Shown one piece after another: positions 42,910 through 52,204 of a stretch of 64,000 bases of DNA (positions within the stretch are counted from its first letter, which is position 1; each line of letters opens with the position of its first letter). The stretch comes from WM-3-3 sp041660045 (lineage in GTDB: Bacteria; Pseudomonadota; Gammaproteobacteria; Methylococcales; Methylomonadaceae), in the NCBI GenBank assembly GCA_041660045.1, contig JBAZXA010000009.1:75294-139293 (forward strand), read 5' to 3'. The position numbers were made by a program, and so were the translations under genes. The notes under the pieces are model-generated. The model had not been told where the DNA came from and did not search any database. It saw only the letters and a program-made list of their open reading frames with translations.

Positions 42910-45486
42910 ATGAGAGTATTAAGGCCATTTTTTTTAACCACCACCATGCTGGTATCAGTAAACCATTCGGTAGCCGCTGAAACGCTGCACAATTTGGATA
43001 TTCCTGGACAAAACCTGGCTGGTGCATTGCAACAGCTATCCGCCCAATCCGGCGCCTCGCTTTTTTACGCCTCCGCCACTGTCAAAGGCCTAAACGCACC
43101 CGGGCTTAAAGGCAAATACTCTGTTGAATCAGCGCTTAAACTGCTGCTGTCCCATTCCGGACTGGGCTATAGCCTGGCCAACGACGGCTCAATCTCAGTA
43201 AAACCCGCACCTAGCCAAAAAAATGAGCCTTCCTCCACCCTACCCACGGTAAAAGTTACCGACACCCGGCTGTACGATGCCACCGACCCTTACAACACAG
43301 ACTACACCCTGCCTAATGCCACGGCAGGCACCAAAACCGACACGCCCATTATTGAAACGCCCCTCAATGTGCAGGTGATTTCCAAGCAGGTGCTCAAAGA
43401 CCAACAGGCCATTACTTTAGGGGATGCCTTGAAGAATGTCAGTGGCGTGGTGGTTACGCCAATAACAAACTTTGGTAACAACCGTTTCGATAACGGGGGC
43501 ATCTCTGCCACCAGCATTACATTAAGGGGGTTTCAATCCCAGACCTATTTCCGTAACGGTTTCCGCTTGCAGCAAGGGGCAGGTGCCCGGGAGTTGGCTA
43601 ATGTTGAAGCCATTGAAGTCCTCAAAGGCCCTGCGGCTGTCCTTTACGGCCTGGTTGAACCCGGCGGGATTGTCAATGTGGTCACCAAACAGCCTCAAGC
43701 CACCCCGTACTATTCCTTCAACCAGCAATTCGGCTCGTTTGACAACTACCGGACGACAGCCGATGCCACAGGCCCCGTGGCTGGACATGAGGATTTGCTG
43801 TACCGGCTGAATGTTTCTTACCAGACCACCAGCGGCTTCCAGGACTTTACCGGCAAGGATGATGTGTTTGTTGCCCCGGTCTTCACGTGGCTGATCAGCC
43901 CAAAAACCCAGGCCACGGTAGAGTTTGAATATAACCGCCAACACGCCGGCATAGGTTCTTCACTTAACCCTTATATTAATGGCCAATTGCTGGACATCCC
44001 GCTCAGCCGAAATTACGGCGAATATTCGCCTGCCGTCACCGAGACGTTTTTCGGCGGCATCAACTGGTCGCACCAGTTCAATGAGGACTGGAGCCTTAAG
44101 CACCGTTTTTCTGTTAACCAGCAGAACTTTAATAGTCCCTCTTATCTGCAGCCCTCCGGCGTTTTCGGTCCTGATATTTTTGCCGCAATAGTAGGGCTAA
44201 ACTCAGCCCCTTACTCTGGCCTTCCTGTTATCCGGCAAAGCGCCAGTAATGTTTTCCAGAACAATACCTATTCAACCAACCTTGATCTAGTCGGCCATTT
44301 TGATACCCTAGGCCTCAAGCATACCTTGCTGCTCGGTGGTGATTATTACCGGATCAACAACCTAGGCAATGTTATCCGCCCCCCCGTTGACGAGTTTTCT
44401 ACCATTGACCCGTTCAACCCGGTGCATCCGGGTGTGCCTGTCCAATTGACCCGTAATGAAACGATATTAAACAGCCAACAACAGATTGACCAATATGGTT
44501 TGTATCTGCAGGACCAAATCAAGTTACCTTATGAGGTGCATGTCACCGGAGGATTCCGCTATCAAAACCTGCACCAGGACATCCAAAACATCGATACCAC
44601 GGGGGAAATTGCCCTCTCACGTACGGTGCAAAGCCAAGATGCTGTTACCCCCCGGTTTGGCCTGTTATGGCACCCACAACAGTGGGTCAGCCTGTATGCC
44701 AATTATTCTGAGAGCTTTGGCGTCAACACCGGCCTCGTGTTTATCAGTGAAGGCAATTTTGCCTCGGTGGCGCCCACTAGCGCCACGCAGTACGAGGGCG
44801 GCATTAAGACCGAATTTTTTGATGGCCGTTTGCGTGCAACCTTGGGGTATTATGATTTGACCAAAACCAACACCGCCGTTTCTGATCCGGACCAGACACA
44901 TAATTGTGGACAAGGTCCAGGCTCCTGTTCCCTGGCCATCGGCGAGGTGCGTAGCCAAGGCCCGGAACTGGACATACAAGGGGAAATACTGCCGGGCTGG
45001 AACGCCATTGCCACCTGGGCTAATGTTGATGTTAGGGTAACGAAAAGCCTTGATAGTAATACACTGGTTAGCGATGCTAACGGCAATGGCTTTAAGGTCG
45101 GCGACCGCTTGTTCAATGTGCCACGCAACACCGCCAGTTTTTGGAGCACCTATGAATTTTTAGCAGGCGATTTAAAAGGCCTAAAATTCGGCGGCGGCGT
45201 CAATATCCAGGAAGGCGCTATTGGTGCAAGCGGGGTAAACTTTACTAATGCCATTCCGCCTATAAAAGTCCCAGGTTACGCCACTTTAAACTTGCTGGCC
45301 GCCTATAGCCGTCATATTGGAAAAGCCAAAATAACCTTGCAACTGAATGTGGATAACCTACTCGACAAGCGCTACTACACTAACATCAACGGTATCTTAA
45401 ACGATCCTGATACACAAGCCTTTGGTGCCTATGCCGCCTTCGGCGCCCCTAGGACATTTTTAGGCTCGATTAATATCCAGTATTAA
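42910..45486 (+). CDS. STN-domain TonB-dependent siderophore receptor R3
   Basis: 858 residues. Signal peptide (FFLTTTMLVSVNHSVAAET), STN domain (HNLDIPGQNLAGALQQLSAQ), PAPSQKNEPSS linker shared with R2, then plug and barrel. From 43516 to 45228 the DNA matches R1 (17341-19053) with no difference found by eye; upstream in the plug there are about eight to ten scattered differences, and after 45228 a short divergent segment precedes a near-identical end RTFLGSINIQY. The STN domain is unrelated to that of R1, so two near-identical receptors would report to different anti-sigma factors. No sigma pair is adjacent; the set-3 pair 7.8 kb upstream is the candidate partner. It lies just before the PepSY/RND genes. 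Confidence 0.9.
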   Translation: MRVLRPFFLTTTMLVSVNHSVAAETLHNLDIPGQNLAGALQQLSAQSGASLFYASATVKGLNAPGLKGKYSVESALKLLLSHSGLGYSLANDGSISVKPAPSQKNEPSSTLPTVKVTDTRLYDATDPYNTDYTLPNATAGTKTDTPIIETPLNVQVISKQVLKDQQAITLGDALKNVSGVVVTPITNFGNNRFDNGGISATSITLRGFQSQTYFRNGFRLQQGAGARELANVEAIEVLKGPAAVLYGLVEPGGIVNVVTKQPQATPYYSFNQQFGSFDNYRTTADATGPVAGHEDLLYRLNVSYQTTSGFQDFTGKDDVFVAPVFTWLISPKTQATVEFEYNRQHAGIGSSLNPYINGQLLDIPLSRNYGEYSPAVTETFFGGINWSHQFNEDWSLKHRFSVNQQNFNSPSYLQPSGVFGPDIFAAIVGLNSAPYSGLPVIRQSASNVFQNNTYSTNLDLVGHFDTLGLKHTLLLGGDYYRINNLGNVIRPPVDEFSTIDPFNPVHPGVPVQLTRNETILNSQQQIDQYGLYLQDQIKLPYEVHVTGGFRYQNLHQDIQNIDTTGEIALSRTVQSQDAVTPRFGLLWHPQQWVSLYANYSESFGVNTGLVFISEGNFASVAPTSATQYEGGIKTEFFDGRLRATLGYYDLTKTNTAVSDPDQTHNCGQGPGSCSLAIGEVRSQGPELDIQGEILPGWNAIATWANVDVRVTKSLDSNTLVSDANGNGFKVGDRLFNVPRNTASFWSTYEFLAGDLKGLKFGGGVNIQEGAIGASGVNFTNAIPPIKVPGYATLNLLAAYSRHIGKAKITLQLNVDNLLDKRYYTNINGILNDPDTQAFGAYAAFGAPRTFLGSINIQY

Positions 45487-45511
45487 GTTTTTATCACATC
45501 AACTTCAGCGG

Positions 45512-45552
45512 GTCGAACAGGCTTAAAGCTGCTCTTAGAGCTGCCTTTCGAC
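45512..45552 (+). terminator. Imperfect hairpin after receptor R3
   Basis: GTCGAA (45512-45517) with AGGC (45519-45522) pairs with GCCT (45543-45546) and TTCGAC (45547-45552), one bulged base, followed by TTATTATT. It lies 26 bases after the R3 stop and differs from the hairpin after R1 and R4. Confidence 0.45.
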
Positions 45553-45829
45553 TTATTATTAAGCCACGCTGCATAGACCTGCTGAGGTTAACCAAGCCAA
45601 TATTATTAACCACCAAGAGCGAAAGCAACGTCACTATTTACATCAACTATAAAATTTTTTTATCCAACGGTTCATCATTTTATTTTAGATCCGTTATTAG
45701 TTATGGAGGCTATGAAAATTCCTATGATTTAGCCTCTAACTACACCATTACTAAATGACAGGCTTGAATACGTTTGTCCCATGTAATCGCAGTAGTTTTC
45801 CTCCCTACCTAATATTTGGAGATCAATAA
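45553..45829. other. Leader region of the small secreted protein gene
   Basis: No ORF. AT-rich, with the ribosome site TTGGAG at about 45816-45821 for the gene at 45830. A promoter is expected here. Confidence 0.4.
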
Positions 45830-46351
45830 ATGAATCTAATGAAAAATGCATTACTCGCTTTAACTTTTTCAACAGCGGCTTTGTCTTTAAGCGCCCAAGC
45901 CCACGAACTTAGAGACCTTGGCGATGGTTATTTAATTCAGGTTGGCGTTGATGTTGAGCCACCAATTGCTGGCCAAACCAACGGCATGGATTTTATAGGC
46001 TTTCATGAAACTACACCGGGCGATGTGTCTACTGCGGTAGGCATAGATAAAAATGCAGGCGACGTTATTGAAGTTATTGCTATCCCACTAAAACTGAAAC
46101 GTGAAGCCTTTAATTCACCGGTTACTAAAATCTTCCCTTTTTTAACAAGTTTCCGTGATACCGTTGTTGACGAATTTCCGGCTGTGGTGGCGGATTTTAT
46201 TTTTCCTAAGATTGGTACTTATGGTTTTATTGTCTCTGGAAAAATTAAGAAACAAGGTTTTGCAGAAAAATATTTTATCGAGAAATTTGTCTGTGGTGCT
46301 GGCACCCAAGACACCACTTTTGGCACTGACTTTGAGTGTGTAGCGCAATAA
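45830..46351 (+). CDS. Small periplasmic protein with a predicted N-terminal histidine after processing
   Basis: 173 residues. The signal peptide (LLALTFSTAALSLSAQA) ends in an AxA-like site directly followed by HELRDLGDGYLIQVG, so the mature chain would begin with histidine. The body has a beta-sandwich flavour (DVEPPIAGQTNGMDF, then FPAVVADFIFPKIGTYGFIV and SGKIKKQGF) that resembles uncharacterised secreted proteins found with metal or redox genes. Two cysteines (FVCGAG, FECVA) near the C-terminus could form a disulfide. It precedes the PepSY/RND operon and ends in its own terminator. A metal-binding role (compare the histidine brace of CopC-like proteins) is a hypothesis only. Confidence 0.6.
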   Translation: MNLMKNALLALTFSTAALSLSAQAHELRDLGDGYLIQVGVDVEPPIAGQTNGMDFIGFHETTPGDVSTAVGIDKNAGDVIEVIAIPLKLKREAFNSPVTKIFPFLTSFRDTVVDEFPAVVADFIFPKIGTYGFIVSGKIKKQGFAEKYFIEKFVCGAGTQDTTFGTDFECVAQ

Positions 46352-46368
46352 TAGGTTAATTTTACAAG

Positions 46369-46400
46369 GCCGTAGCTATAACCTGCTACGGCTTTTCTCT
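46369..46400 (+). terminator. Intrinsic terminator after the small secreted protein gene
   Basis: GCCGTAGC (46369-46376), an eight-base loop and GCTACGGC (46385-46392) form a perfect stem followed by TTTTCTCT. It lies 18 bases after the stop codon, in the right orientation. Confidence 0.85.
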
Positions 46401-46777
46401 ATACCGCTAATAGTATTCAGTTCAAGTGTGCTGGTAGGGCCAAGCCTTAACTCCGTGTTAGCCACTGAGTAAATATACCTTGTACTAGATGCTAGCTTTA
46501 GCAGCACGCCGCGAGGGGCGCCTTAAAAAATTCATCAATTAAGTTTACCCCGATACACCTCATTTTTCATACCTGCCTTCAAAAACTAACTGCCACAAAT
46601 TTATTTTGTTCGTAAAGGGGTAATTTGTGCGGCTCAAACGTCTTACAGATAAGACGTCATTACCTACTTAGGGATTTGCCGAAAACACTTTATTTAACTG
46701 ACATTTTCAGCACACGAAAAATAAAAACCACAAGCCAGGGTCTGAGGCCTAAGCATCTGACTAGGCTTAAATCTAAT
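46401..46777. other. Intergenic before the PepSY/RND operon
   Basis: An in-frame extension of the PepSY gene back to 46625 exists but reads as non-family sequence, so this is taken as leader and promoter region. No RNA gene seen. Confidence 0.4.
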
Positions 46778-48058
46778 ATGAACGTTGATGTTATCGCTAG
46801 ACAATTTATGACTAGACACTTTTGGCTGCTGCTACACCGTTACGCTGGTTTGTATTTGGCTTTTTTTTTGATTGTAGCCGGTTCAACCGGCACCGTTTTG
46901 GCGTTTTACCATGAGATTGATGGTTGGTTAAACCCTCAACGCTATTATGTACCTGTACAAAATACCCCATTGCTTGATGGTTTTCGTTTACGTGAGTTGG
47001 CCTTAGCACAAGAGCCTCATGCCCAAATTAATAGCGTAGTGCTTAATCCCAAACCCGGTGAAGTTGTGGAACTTGGCTTAACGCCATTAACCAACCCCGC
47101 AACCAAGCAAACGTATGTACTTGATTATGTTTCAATCCGCTTAAACCCCTATAGCGGCGAGGTTGTCGGTCACGGTCAAGTAGAAAAACTCTGGCCGCTT
47201 AGCCGCAGTAATCTAATGAGTTTTATTTATCGCCTACATGATTCTCTTGCATTGGGTGAATTAGGTATTTGGTTATTTGGCATATCGGCCTTAATTTGGG
47301 CGCTGGATTGTTTTGTAGGATTTTATCTGACACTGCCCCGTTTCGGCCATCAAGCACCGCTGCCCGCCAACTTAAGCGCAACTCCCCAGCGCAATTATGG
47401 GCAACGTTGGGCTGTGTCATGGAAAATCAAATGGCCTACTTCACGCCTGCGCTTTAATTTTGACCTCCATCGCGCAGGCGGACTATGGACTTGGCTTATG
47501 CTCTTAGTATTTGCTTGGTCCGCCGTGCAATTCAATTTGCCATCTGTTTATAAACCGGTCATGTCGGTTTTTTTTAATTTACCCGAACTCAGTGACTTAA
47601 CCCGCGCAGATTTGCCTCAAGCACGCATTAATCCTGATCTTACTTGGCAGGCAGCATATAAGATTGGCCAAGATTTAATGACCCTAACAGCGCAACAATA
47701 CCAGTTTAATATTATCGCAGAACAGAACCTAATCTACTTACCCGAAAAAAACGTCTTCGCTTACCAAGTAAAAAGTGACCTGGACATGCCGACTAAAGGC
47801 GGTCTAACCCATGTTTTTTTTGATGGGGATAGCGGTCAACTTATCAATATTTTTCTGCCATCCGGTCAGTATCCCGGACTTACCCTACAATTTTGGTTAC
47901 AAATGTTGCATATGGCTGGGGTTTGGGGTTTGCCATATAAAGTATTTGTTTGCTTGATGGGCTTGGTGGTCGCCATGCTTTCCGTTACCGGCGTTTATAT
48001 TTGGCTAAAAAAACATCAGGCGGCAAGTATTAAAAGAAAATTACATGGCACAGTTTAA
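46778..48058 (+). CDS. PepSY-associated transmembrane protein (ferric-siderophore reductase-like, PiuB/FpvG type)
   Basis: 426 residues from the ATG at 46778, just before the first family-like segment (RHFWLLLHRYAGLYLAFFLI). Features: an N-terminal membrane helix ending in GSTGTVLAFYHEID, a PepSY-like periplasmic stretch, central helices (LGIWLFGISALIWALDCFVG and LWTWLMLLVFAWSAVQFNLP) and a final helix (FVCLMGLVVAMLSVTGVYIW). Conserved histidines lie in the helices (LLHRYAG, YRLHDSL, DLHRAGG, MLHMAGV) and could hold heme or a metal. FpvG-type members reduce ferric siderophores in the periplasm. It overlaps the adaptor gene by 14 bases, so it is in one operon with the RND exporter. Confidence 0.78.
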   Translation: MNVDVIARQFMTRHFWLLLHRYAGLYLAFFLIVAGSTGTVLAFYHEIDGWLNPQRYYVPVQNTPLLDGFRLRELALAQEPHAQINSVVLNPKPGEVVELGLTPLTNPATKQTYVLDYVSIRLNPYSGEVVGHGQVEKLWPLSRSNLMSFIYRLHDSLALGELGIWLFGISALIWALDCFVGFYLTLPRFGHQAPLPANLSATPQRNYGQRWAVSWKIKWPTSRLRFNFDLHRAGGLWTWLMLLVFAWSAVQFNLPSVYKPVMSVFFNLPELSDLTRADLPQARINPDLTWQAAYKIGQDLMTLTAQQYQFNIIAEQNLIYLPEKNVFAYQVKSDLDMPTKGGLTHVFFDGDSGQLINIFLPSGQYPGLTLQFWLQMLHMAGVWGLPYKVFVCLMGLVVAMLSVTGVYIWLKKHQAASIKRKLHGTV

Positions 48059-49127
48059 GACGCTTAGTAAGCTGGTTATGCGCTATATCTCTACGCAACG
48101 TTTAAACTTTAAAACGTTAACGCTTATATCAGCCGCAATGCTTACTGGCAGCGGATATTTCCCAGGATTTGCCTGGGCGGAGCCTGCGGTTAGTGTCCGT
48201 ATTAATACGCTGGATCAAATAGCGGTATATCCGGAATCTTCCGCGCCGGCACAAGTGGTTAGCCGCAATGACTCAGCCTTAGCTAGCGCGGTTGATTCGT
48301 TAGTGCTGGAGATACCGGTCAGGATTGGTGATAGGGTCAAAGCGGGGGCCGTGCTGGTAAAGTTAGACTGTAAAGCGTTTGAACTGGAAGCTGCGCGTTT
48401 GGCCGCTGAACAACAATCGCTGCATGCCAAACAAGATTTATCTAACTGGCAATTAATACAAGCGCAAACCTTGGCCGATCAGCAAACCTTACCTGAAGAA
48501 CAGGTACAAGAAAAACGCTCACAGTTGTCAGTAATCACACACGATATTGCTGCTTACCAAGCACGCATAGCAACAACCCACCAGCAAATCAGCCAGTGTG
48601 CCGTTAAAGCACCCTTTAGTGGTGTAGTGACTGCCCGTATGGTTGCTGTAGGCCAATACGCAGCGCGGGGAACGCCGTTAATCAGGCTATTGGATTTAAG
48701 CCTGGCTGAAATATCCGCACAAGTACCCAGCCAAGACATTGCTGGCTTACAAAAAAGCCAACAACTTGAGTTTGAATTTCAAGGCCAACGCTTAGCCTTA
48801 AAATTGCGCACTGTGCTGCCTATTATCCAAGCCGAAAGCGGTACGCAGGAAGTCCGCCTGGAATTTAGCCAAACCCAAGTGGCGCCAGGTGCTGCCGGAC
48901 GTTTGCTGTGGCATAACGAAAACCCACATGTGCCAGCCGAGCTATTAGTCAAACGTGGTGAGCATCTGGGTTTATTTACCCTGCAAAATAACAGCGCCCA
49001 TTTTCATGCTTTACCGCTAGCCCAAAGCGGTCGCCCCGCAGCGGTCGATTTGCCAGCATCGACACAGGTCATTATCGCTGGCCAATACGCCTTGCAAGAT
49101 GGCGTTACTGTCAAGATAGAGCCTTAA
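48045..49127 (+). CDS. RND efflux periplasmic adaptor subunit (HlyD/MFP family)
   Basis: 360 residues. A hydrophobic N-terminal segment (LISAAMLTGSGYFPGFAWA) serves as signal. The lipoyl/biotinyl-like half is LVLEIPVRIGDRVKAGAVLV; a coiled-coil hairpin with heptads follows (LEAARLAAEQQSLHAKQDLS to QISQ), then the second half VKAPFSGVVTARMVAVGQYA and a beta-barrel (LLDLSLAEISAQVPSQDI). It links the inner-membrane pump to a TolC-type channel. It begins inside the PepSY gene and ends two bases before the RND permease gene; the four genes are a tight operon. Confidence 0.85.
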   Translation: MAQFKTLSKLVMRYISTQRLNFKTLTLISAAMLTGSGYFPGFAWAEPAVSVRINTLDQIAVYPESSAPAQVVSRNDSALASAVDSLVLEIPVRIGDRVKAGAVLVKLDCKAFELEAARLAAEQQSLHAKQDLSNWQLIQAQTLADQQTLPEEQVQEKRSQLSVITHDIAAYQARIATTHQQISQCAVKAPFSGVVTARMVAVGQYAARGTPLIRLLDLSLAEISAQVPSQDIAGLQKSQQLEFEFQGQRLALKLRTVLPIIQAESGTQEVRLEFSQTQVAPGAAGRLLWHNENPHVPAELLVKRGEHLGLFTLQNNSAHFHALPLAQSGRPAAVDLPASTQVIIAGQYALQDGVTVKIEP

Positions 49128-49129
49128 CC

Positions 49130-52100
49130 ATGCGCTTGGCCTCGCTATACAGCAATCATGTGCTTGCCAACTTAAGTTATTTGCTGGTGATCATCATGGG
49201 TTGCCTTGCCTATGTACAGCTACCTAAAGAAAAAGCCCCGGATAAACCGGTCAATGCAGCCTATATTTCGATAACTTTACCAGGCGCCAGTGCAGAAGAT
49301 GTAGAAAAAGTAATCGTTACTCCCATAGAGCGCATGCTCCGCAGCAAACTGCACAATATCAAACATGTTTCAAGTAATGCCCAAACCGGTTTAGCCAGTA
49401 TCAACATAGAGTTCGAAGAAATCGGCAAAACGCTATATGAACGGCGGGTTATGGAATTACGCCGCGAATTGCAAACACTCACGCAAAGCGAACTACCTAA
49501 AAATATGGCTCCGCCCAACATTTACGAGGGTAGTTTGACAAATGCTGACTGGTTTAAGGTAATCGTTTATGGGCCTGGTGAAGATGAAAACTTCTTTAGC
49601 CAAGCCCGGCAAATCAAACAAGACCTACAACACCTGCCCGGTGTAGCCCTAGTGGATAGCAAAGGTTTGGAAGACCCCGAACTGCAAGTGCAGTTTCATC
49701 CTGAGCAACTTGCTGGCTTAGGCATAAACCCTATCGCATTGGCAGACACCGTAACGGCTTATTTTCGCGATATTGCCGCAGGCGTGGTTAAAGTAGATGA
49801 GCGCGAGTGGCTACTAAGGGTGACAGGCACAAATGATGCCGCTGAACGCTTGGCTCAGCTGCCCGTAACCAGCGCTAAAGGGGTCGTAAAATTAGGTGAT
49901 TTAGCCGATATTAAACGCGGCAGTAAAACCGCAAAACAAGGTGTGCGCTTTCGCGGCCAACCCGCTGTCGCAATCATCCCGTTCAAACAAGCGGGTACCA
50001 ACATTTTGCAATTGATCGACCAGATCAATGCTTATATTGCCGCAAAAAACGCTATCAGCGATCGCACCGGCGTAAAGCTCTTCATGCTCATCGACCAATC
50101 TGACGAAATTCGCAATGCCATCTCAGGCATGGAAAAGCACGCCTGGTCCGGCATGTTATTGGTTTTTGCGGTAACTTGGCTGTTACTAGGCACACGTTTG
50201 TCGATATTGACGACATTGGCTGTACCTTTCTCTTTAGCCGGTGTTTTTGCCGCCTTACAAGTCACTGGGCAATCCTTAAATTTGAGTGTTTTACTCGGCG
50301 TGATAATCGTATTAGGTATGCTGGTTGATGATGCTGTCGTCGTCATTGAAGCTATCGGTCAATCCCTACGTCGTAAGTTAACACCGTTAGCCGCGACTGT
50401 CGCCGCCTTAAAGGAAGTTTGGCTACCCGTGTGCACCTCATCACTAACCACTTTAGCCACATTTTTACCGCTAATGCTGATGACCGGTTTTCTCGGTAAT
50501 TTAATGGGTGTGGTTCCAGAAGTGGTTAGTCTAGCGCTGATAATCAGCATAATCCAAGCTTTATGGATATTACCGGCACACGCCGTCGCCACCGTGAAAG
50601 CCGAGACCGGCGCGGATTGGCGTGAGCGTATGCGGCAACAGCTACAACGGGGTTATACCCGGCTATTGCTGCCTATAATGCGCCGTCCTTTAGCAGGTCT
50701 TAGTGTGCTGATAGCGGTATTTATCTTAGCTGGAACCGCAGTGGCACAAGGTTGGGTGCGCTTTAACCTGCTACCGTCGGTTCCAGAATATGGTTTTGTT
50801 GTGACCTTAGAAATGCTTAACGGCACGCCAACCTCCAGCACGTTGGCAACCTTGGAAGAAATCGAACGCCGGGTAACCGCCATCTTAAAGCCCGGGGAAT
50901 TACGTGCCAGCTCTGCGGAAAGCGGTGCCATCGCCAAGGATGGCGAGTATTTATTTGGTCATCAATATGGCGACATCTGGTTTAGCCTTAACCCTACCAG
51001 CCGCGATGCCGCAACCCTAAAACCCTTAGTGCAACCGCTATTAAATAATTTAGAAGGCGTAGCTGAAGTCAGGATAGAAAGCGGAGGCGCATCGTTTAGC
51101 GACGATTCCGCAATTGTATTGCATGTTAAAGGTATACCAGGCGCGCAATTTAAAGCCGCACTCGCGGACTTAAAACTAATTGTTTCAACTACTCCCGGCA
51201 TCAGCCAAACCCGTATTGACAGCATACCTGGGCTATCTGAACTCAATCTGCAACTTAATGGCCTTGCCATCCAACGCGCGGGTTTACAACCGGAAAGCGT
51301 TACCCGTAGCTTACAGTTATTTGCCGATGGCGAAAGCGCCGGTAGTTTTGTCGAAAATGCTGAACCGGTCACCGTCCGCATCCAGTCGTCACAAAGACAA
51401 GTCCACGATATTTTGGACATCCTAAGTTATACACTAGCCCGTAGCGATGGCAGCAACGTCCCCTTAAGCCAATTAGTCAACGCTAAAACCCGTATTGGCC
51501 CGGCGATCATCAATCACATTGATTATCAGCAAGTACAAACCCTAAGGGCTAGCCTAGATAAATCCCATAGCGATATTCTTAAGGCGACCCATACCATTCA
51601 ACAGCGCTGGCAGCAAGTACAAAGCACTTATCCCTCCGTTACTGTCGCCTTTGCCGGTGATGCGGAAACTGTAGAAGAAGGTTTAAACCAACTTTGGCAA
51701 TTATTTTTACTGGGCTTAGGCCTAATTTTTATCATTGCTGGTGCGCAATTTCAAAGTTACGGCTTACCTTTTTTAGTACTGCTAAAAATCCCCATGGCTT
51801 TTGCTGGCGTAATTTTAGGGCTGCTGATATCACGGCAACAAATTAGCCTTTATACGCTTTATGGTGGCGTGGCATTAGCGGGTATCGCAGTTAATTCTGC
51901 AATTTTAATGTTTGCCGCTGCTGACGACCGTTTAAAATCCGGTATGAGCGTGTTGCATGCTAGCCTGTATGCAGCGCGCCGCCGTTTTCTACCCATTTTT
52001 ATCACCTCACTGACCACGCTGGTTGGCCTGTTGCCACTGGCGCTGACGAGTGACCAAAGCGCCACCCAATGGCAACCTGTCGCTAGCGCTATTGTTTGGG

Positions 52101-52204
52101 GCGTGGGCTTTTCCACTTTGTTTACCTTATTTTTATTACCGCTGCTATATCGGCTAGCCATGTTAAAACCGCGTTGGAATAGGCATGATGCAAAGACTTT
52201 ATAG
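49130..52204 (+). CDS. RND efflux permease (AcrB/HAE1-like)
   Basis: 1024 residues, the normal size of HAE1-type pumps. It has 12 membrane helices with two large periplasmic loops. The first helix is followed by PGASAEDVEKVIVTPIERML. The proton-relay aspartates are visible in helix 4 (GMLVDDAVVVIEA). Helix 1 region LSYLLVIIMGCLAYVQLPKE and the later LYTLYGGVALAGIAVNSAIL are typical. Its partners are the adaptor before it and the TolC-type channel after it, whose start overlaps its end by 20 bases. Substrate is not readable, but the PepSY reductase and siderophore genes around suggest siderophore export or recycling. Confidence 0.88.
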   Translation: MRLASLYSNHVLANLSYLLVIIMGCLAYVQLPKEKAPDKPVNAAYISITLPGASAEDVEKVIVTPIERMLRSKLHNIKHVSSNAQTGLASINIEFEEIGKTLYERRVMELRRELQTLTQSELPKNMAPPNIYEGSLTNADWFKVIVYGPGEDENFFSQARQIKQDLQHLPGVALVDSKGLEDPELQVQFHPEQLAGLGINPIALADTVTAYFRDIAAGVVKVDEREWLLRVTGTNDAAERLAQLPVTSAKGVVKLGDLADIKRGSKTAKQGVRFRGQPAVAIIPFKQAGTNILQLIDQINAYIAAKNAISDRTGVKLFMLIDQSDEIRNAISGMEKHAWSGMLLVFAVTWLLLGTRLSILTTLAVPFSLAGVFAALQVTGQSLNLSVLLGVIIVLGMLVDDAVVVIEAIGQSLRRKLTPLAATVAALKEVWLPVCTSSLTTLATFLPLMLMTGFLGNLMGVVPEVVSLALIISIIQALWILPAHAVATVKAETGADWRERMRQQLQRGYTRLLLPIMRRPLAGLSVLIAVFILAGTAVAQGWVRFNLLPSVPEYGFVVTLEMLNGTPTSSTLATLEEIERRVTAILKPGELRASSAESGAIAKDGEYLFGHQYGDIWFSLNPTSRDAATLKPLVQPLLNNLEGVAEVRIESGGASFSDDSAIVLHVKGIPGAQFKAALADLKLIVSTTPGISQTRIDSIPGLSELNLQLNGLAIQRAGLQPESVTRSLQLFADGESAGSFVENAEPVTVRIQSSQRQVHDILDILSYTLARSDGSNVPLSQLVNAKTRIGPAIINHIDYQQVQTLRASLDKSHSDILKATHTIQQRWQQVQSTYPSVTVAFAGDAETVEEGLNQLWQLFLLGLGLIFIIAGAQFQSYGLPFLVLLKIPMAFAGVILGLLISRQQISLYTLYGGVALAGIAVNSAILMFAAADDRLKSGMSVLHASLYAARRRFLPIFITSLTTLVGLLPLALTSDQSATQWQPVASAIVWGVGFSTLFTLFLLPLLYRLAMLKPRWNRHDAKTL

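Noticed and set aside
17341..45228. Interpretation of the R1/R3 repeat as a transposon or composite element
   Set aside because: The repeats are internal parts of receptor genes, with no transposase, no terminal inverted repeats and no target duplications seen.
46625..46777. 51-codon N-terminal extension of the PepSY protein
   Set aside because: Sequence is unlike the family, which begins near the RHFWLLLHRYAG segment; taken as leader DNA.
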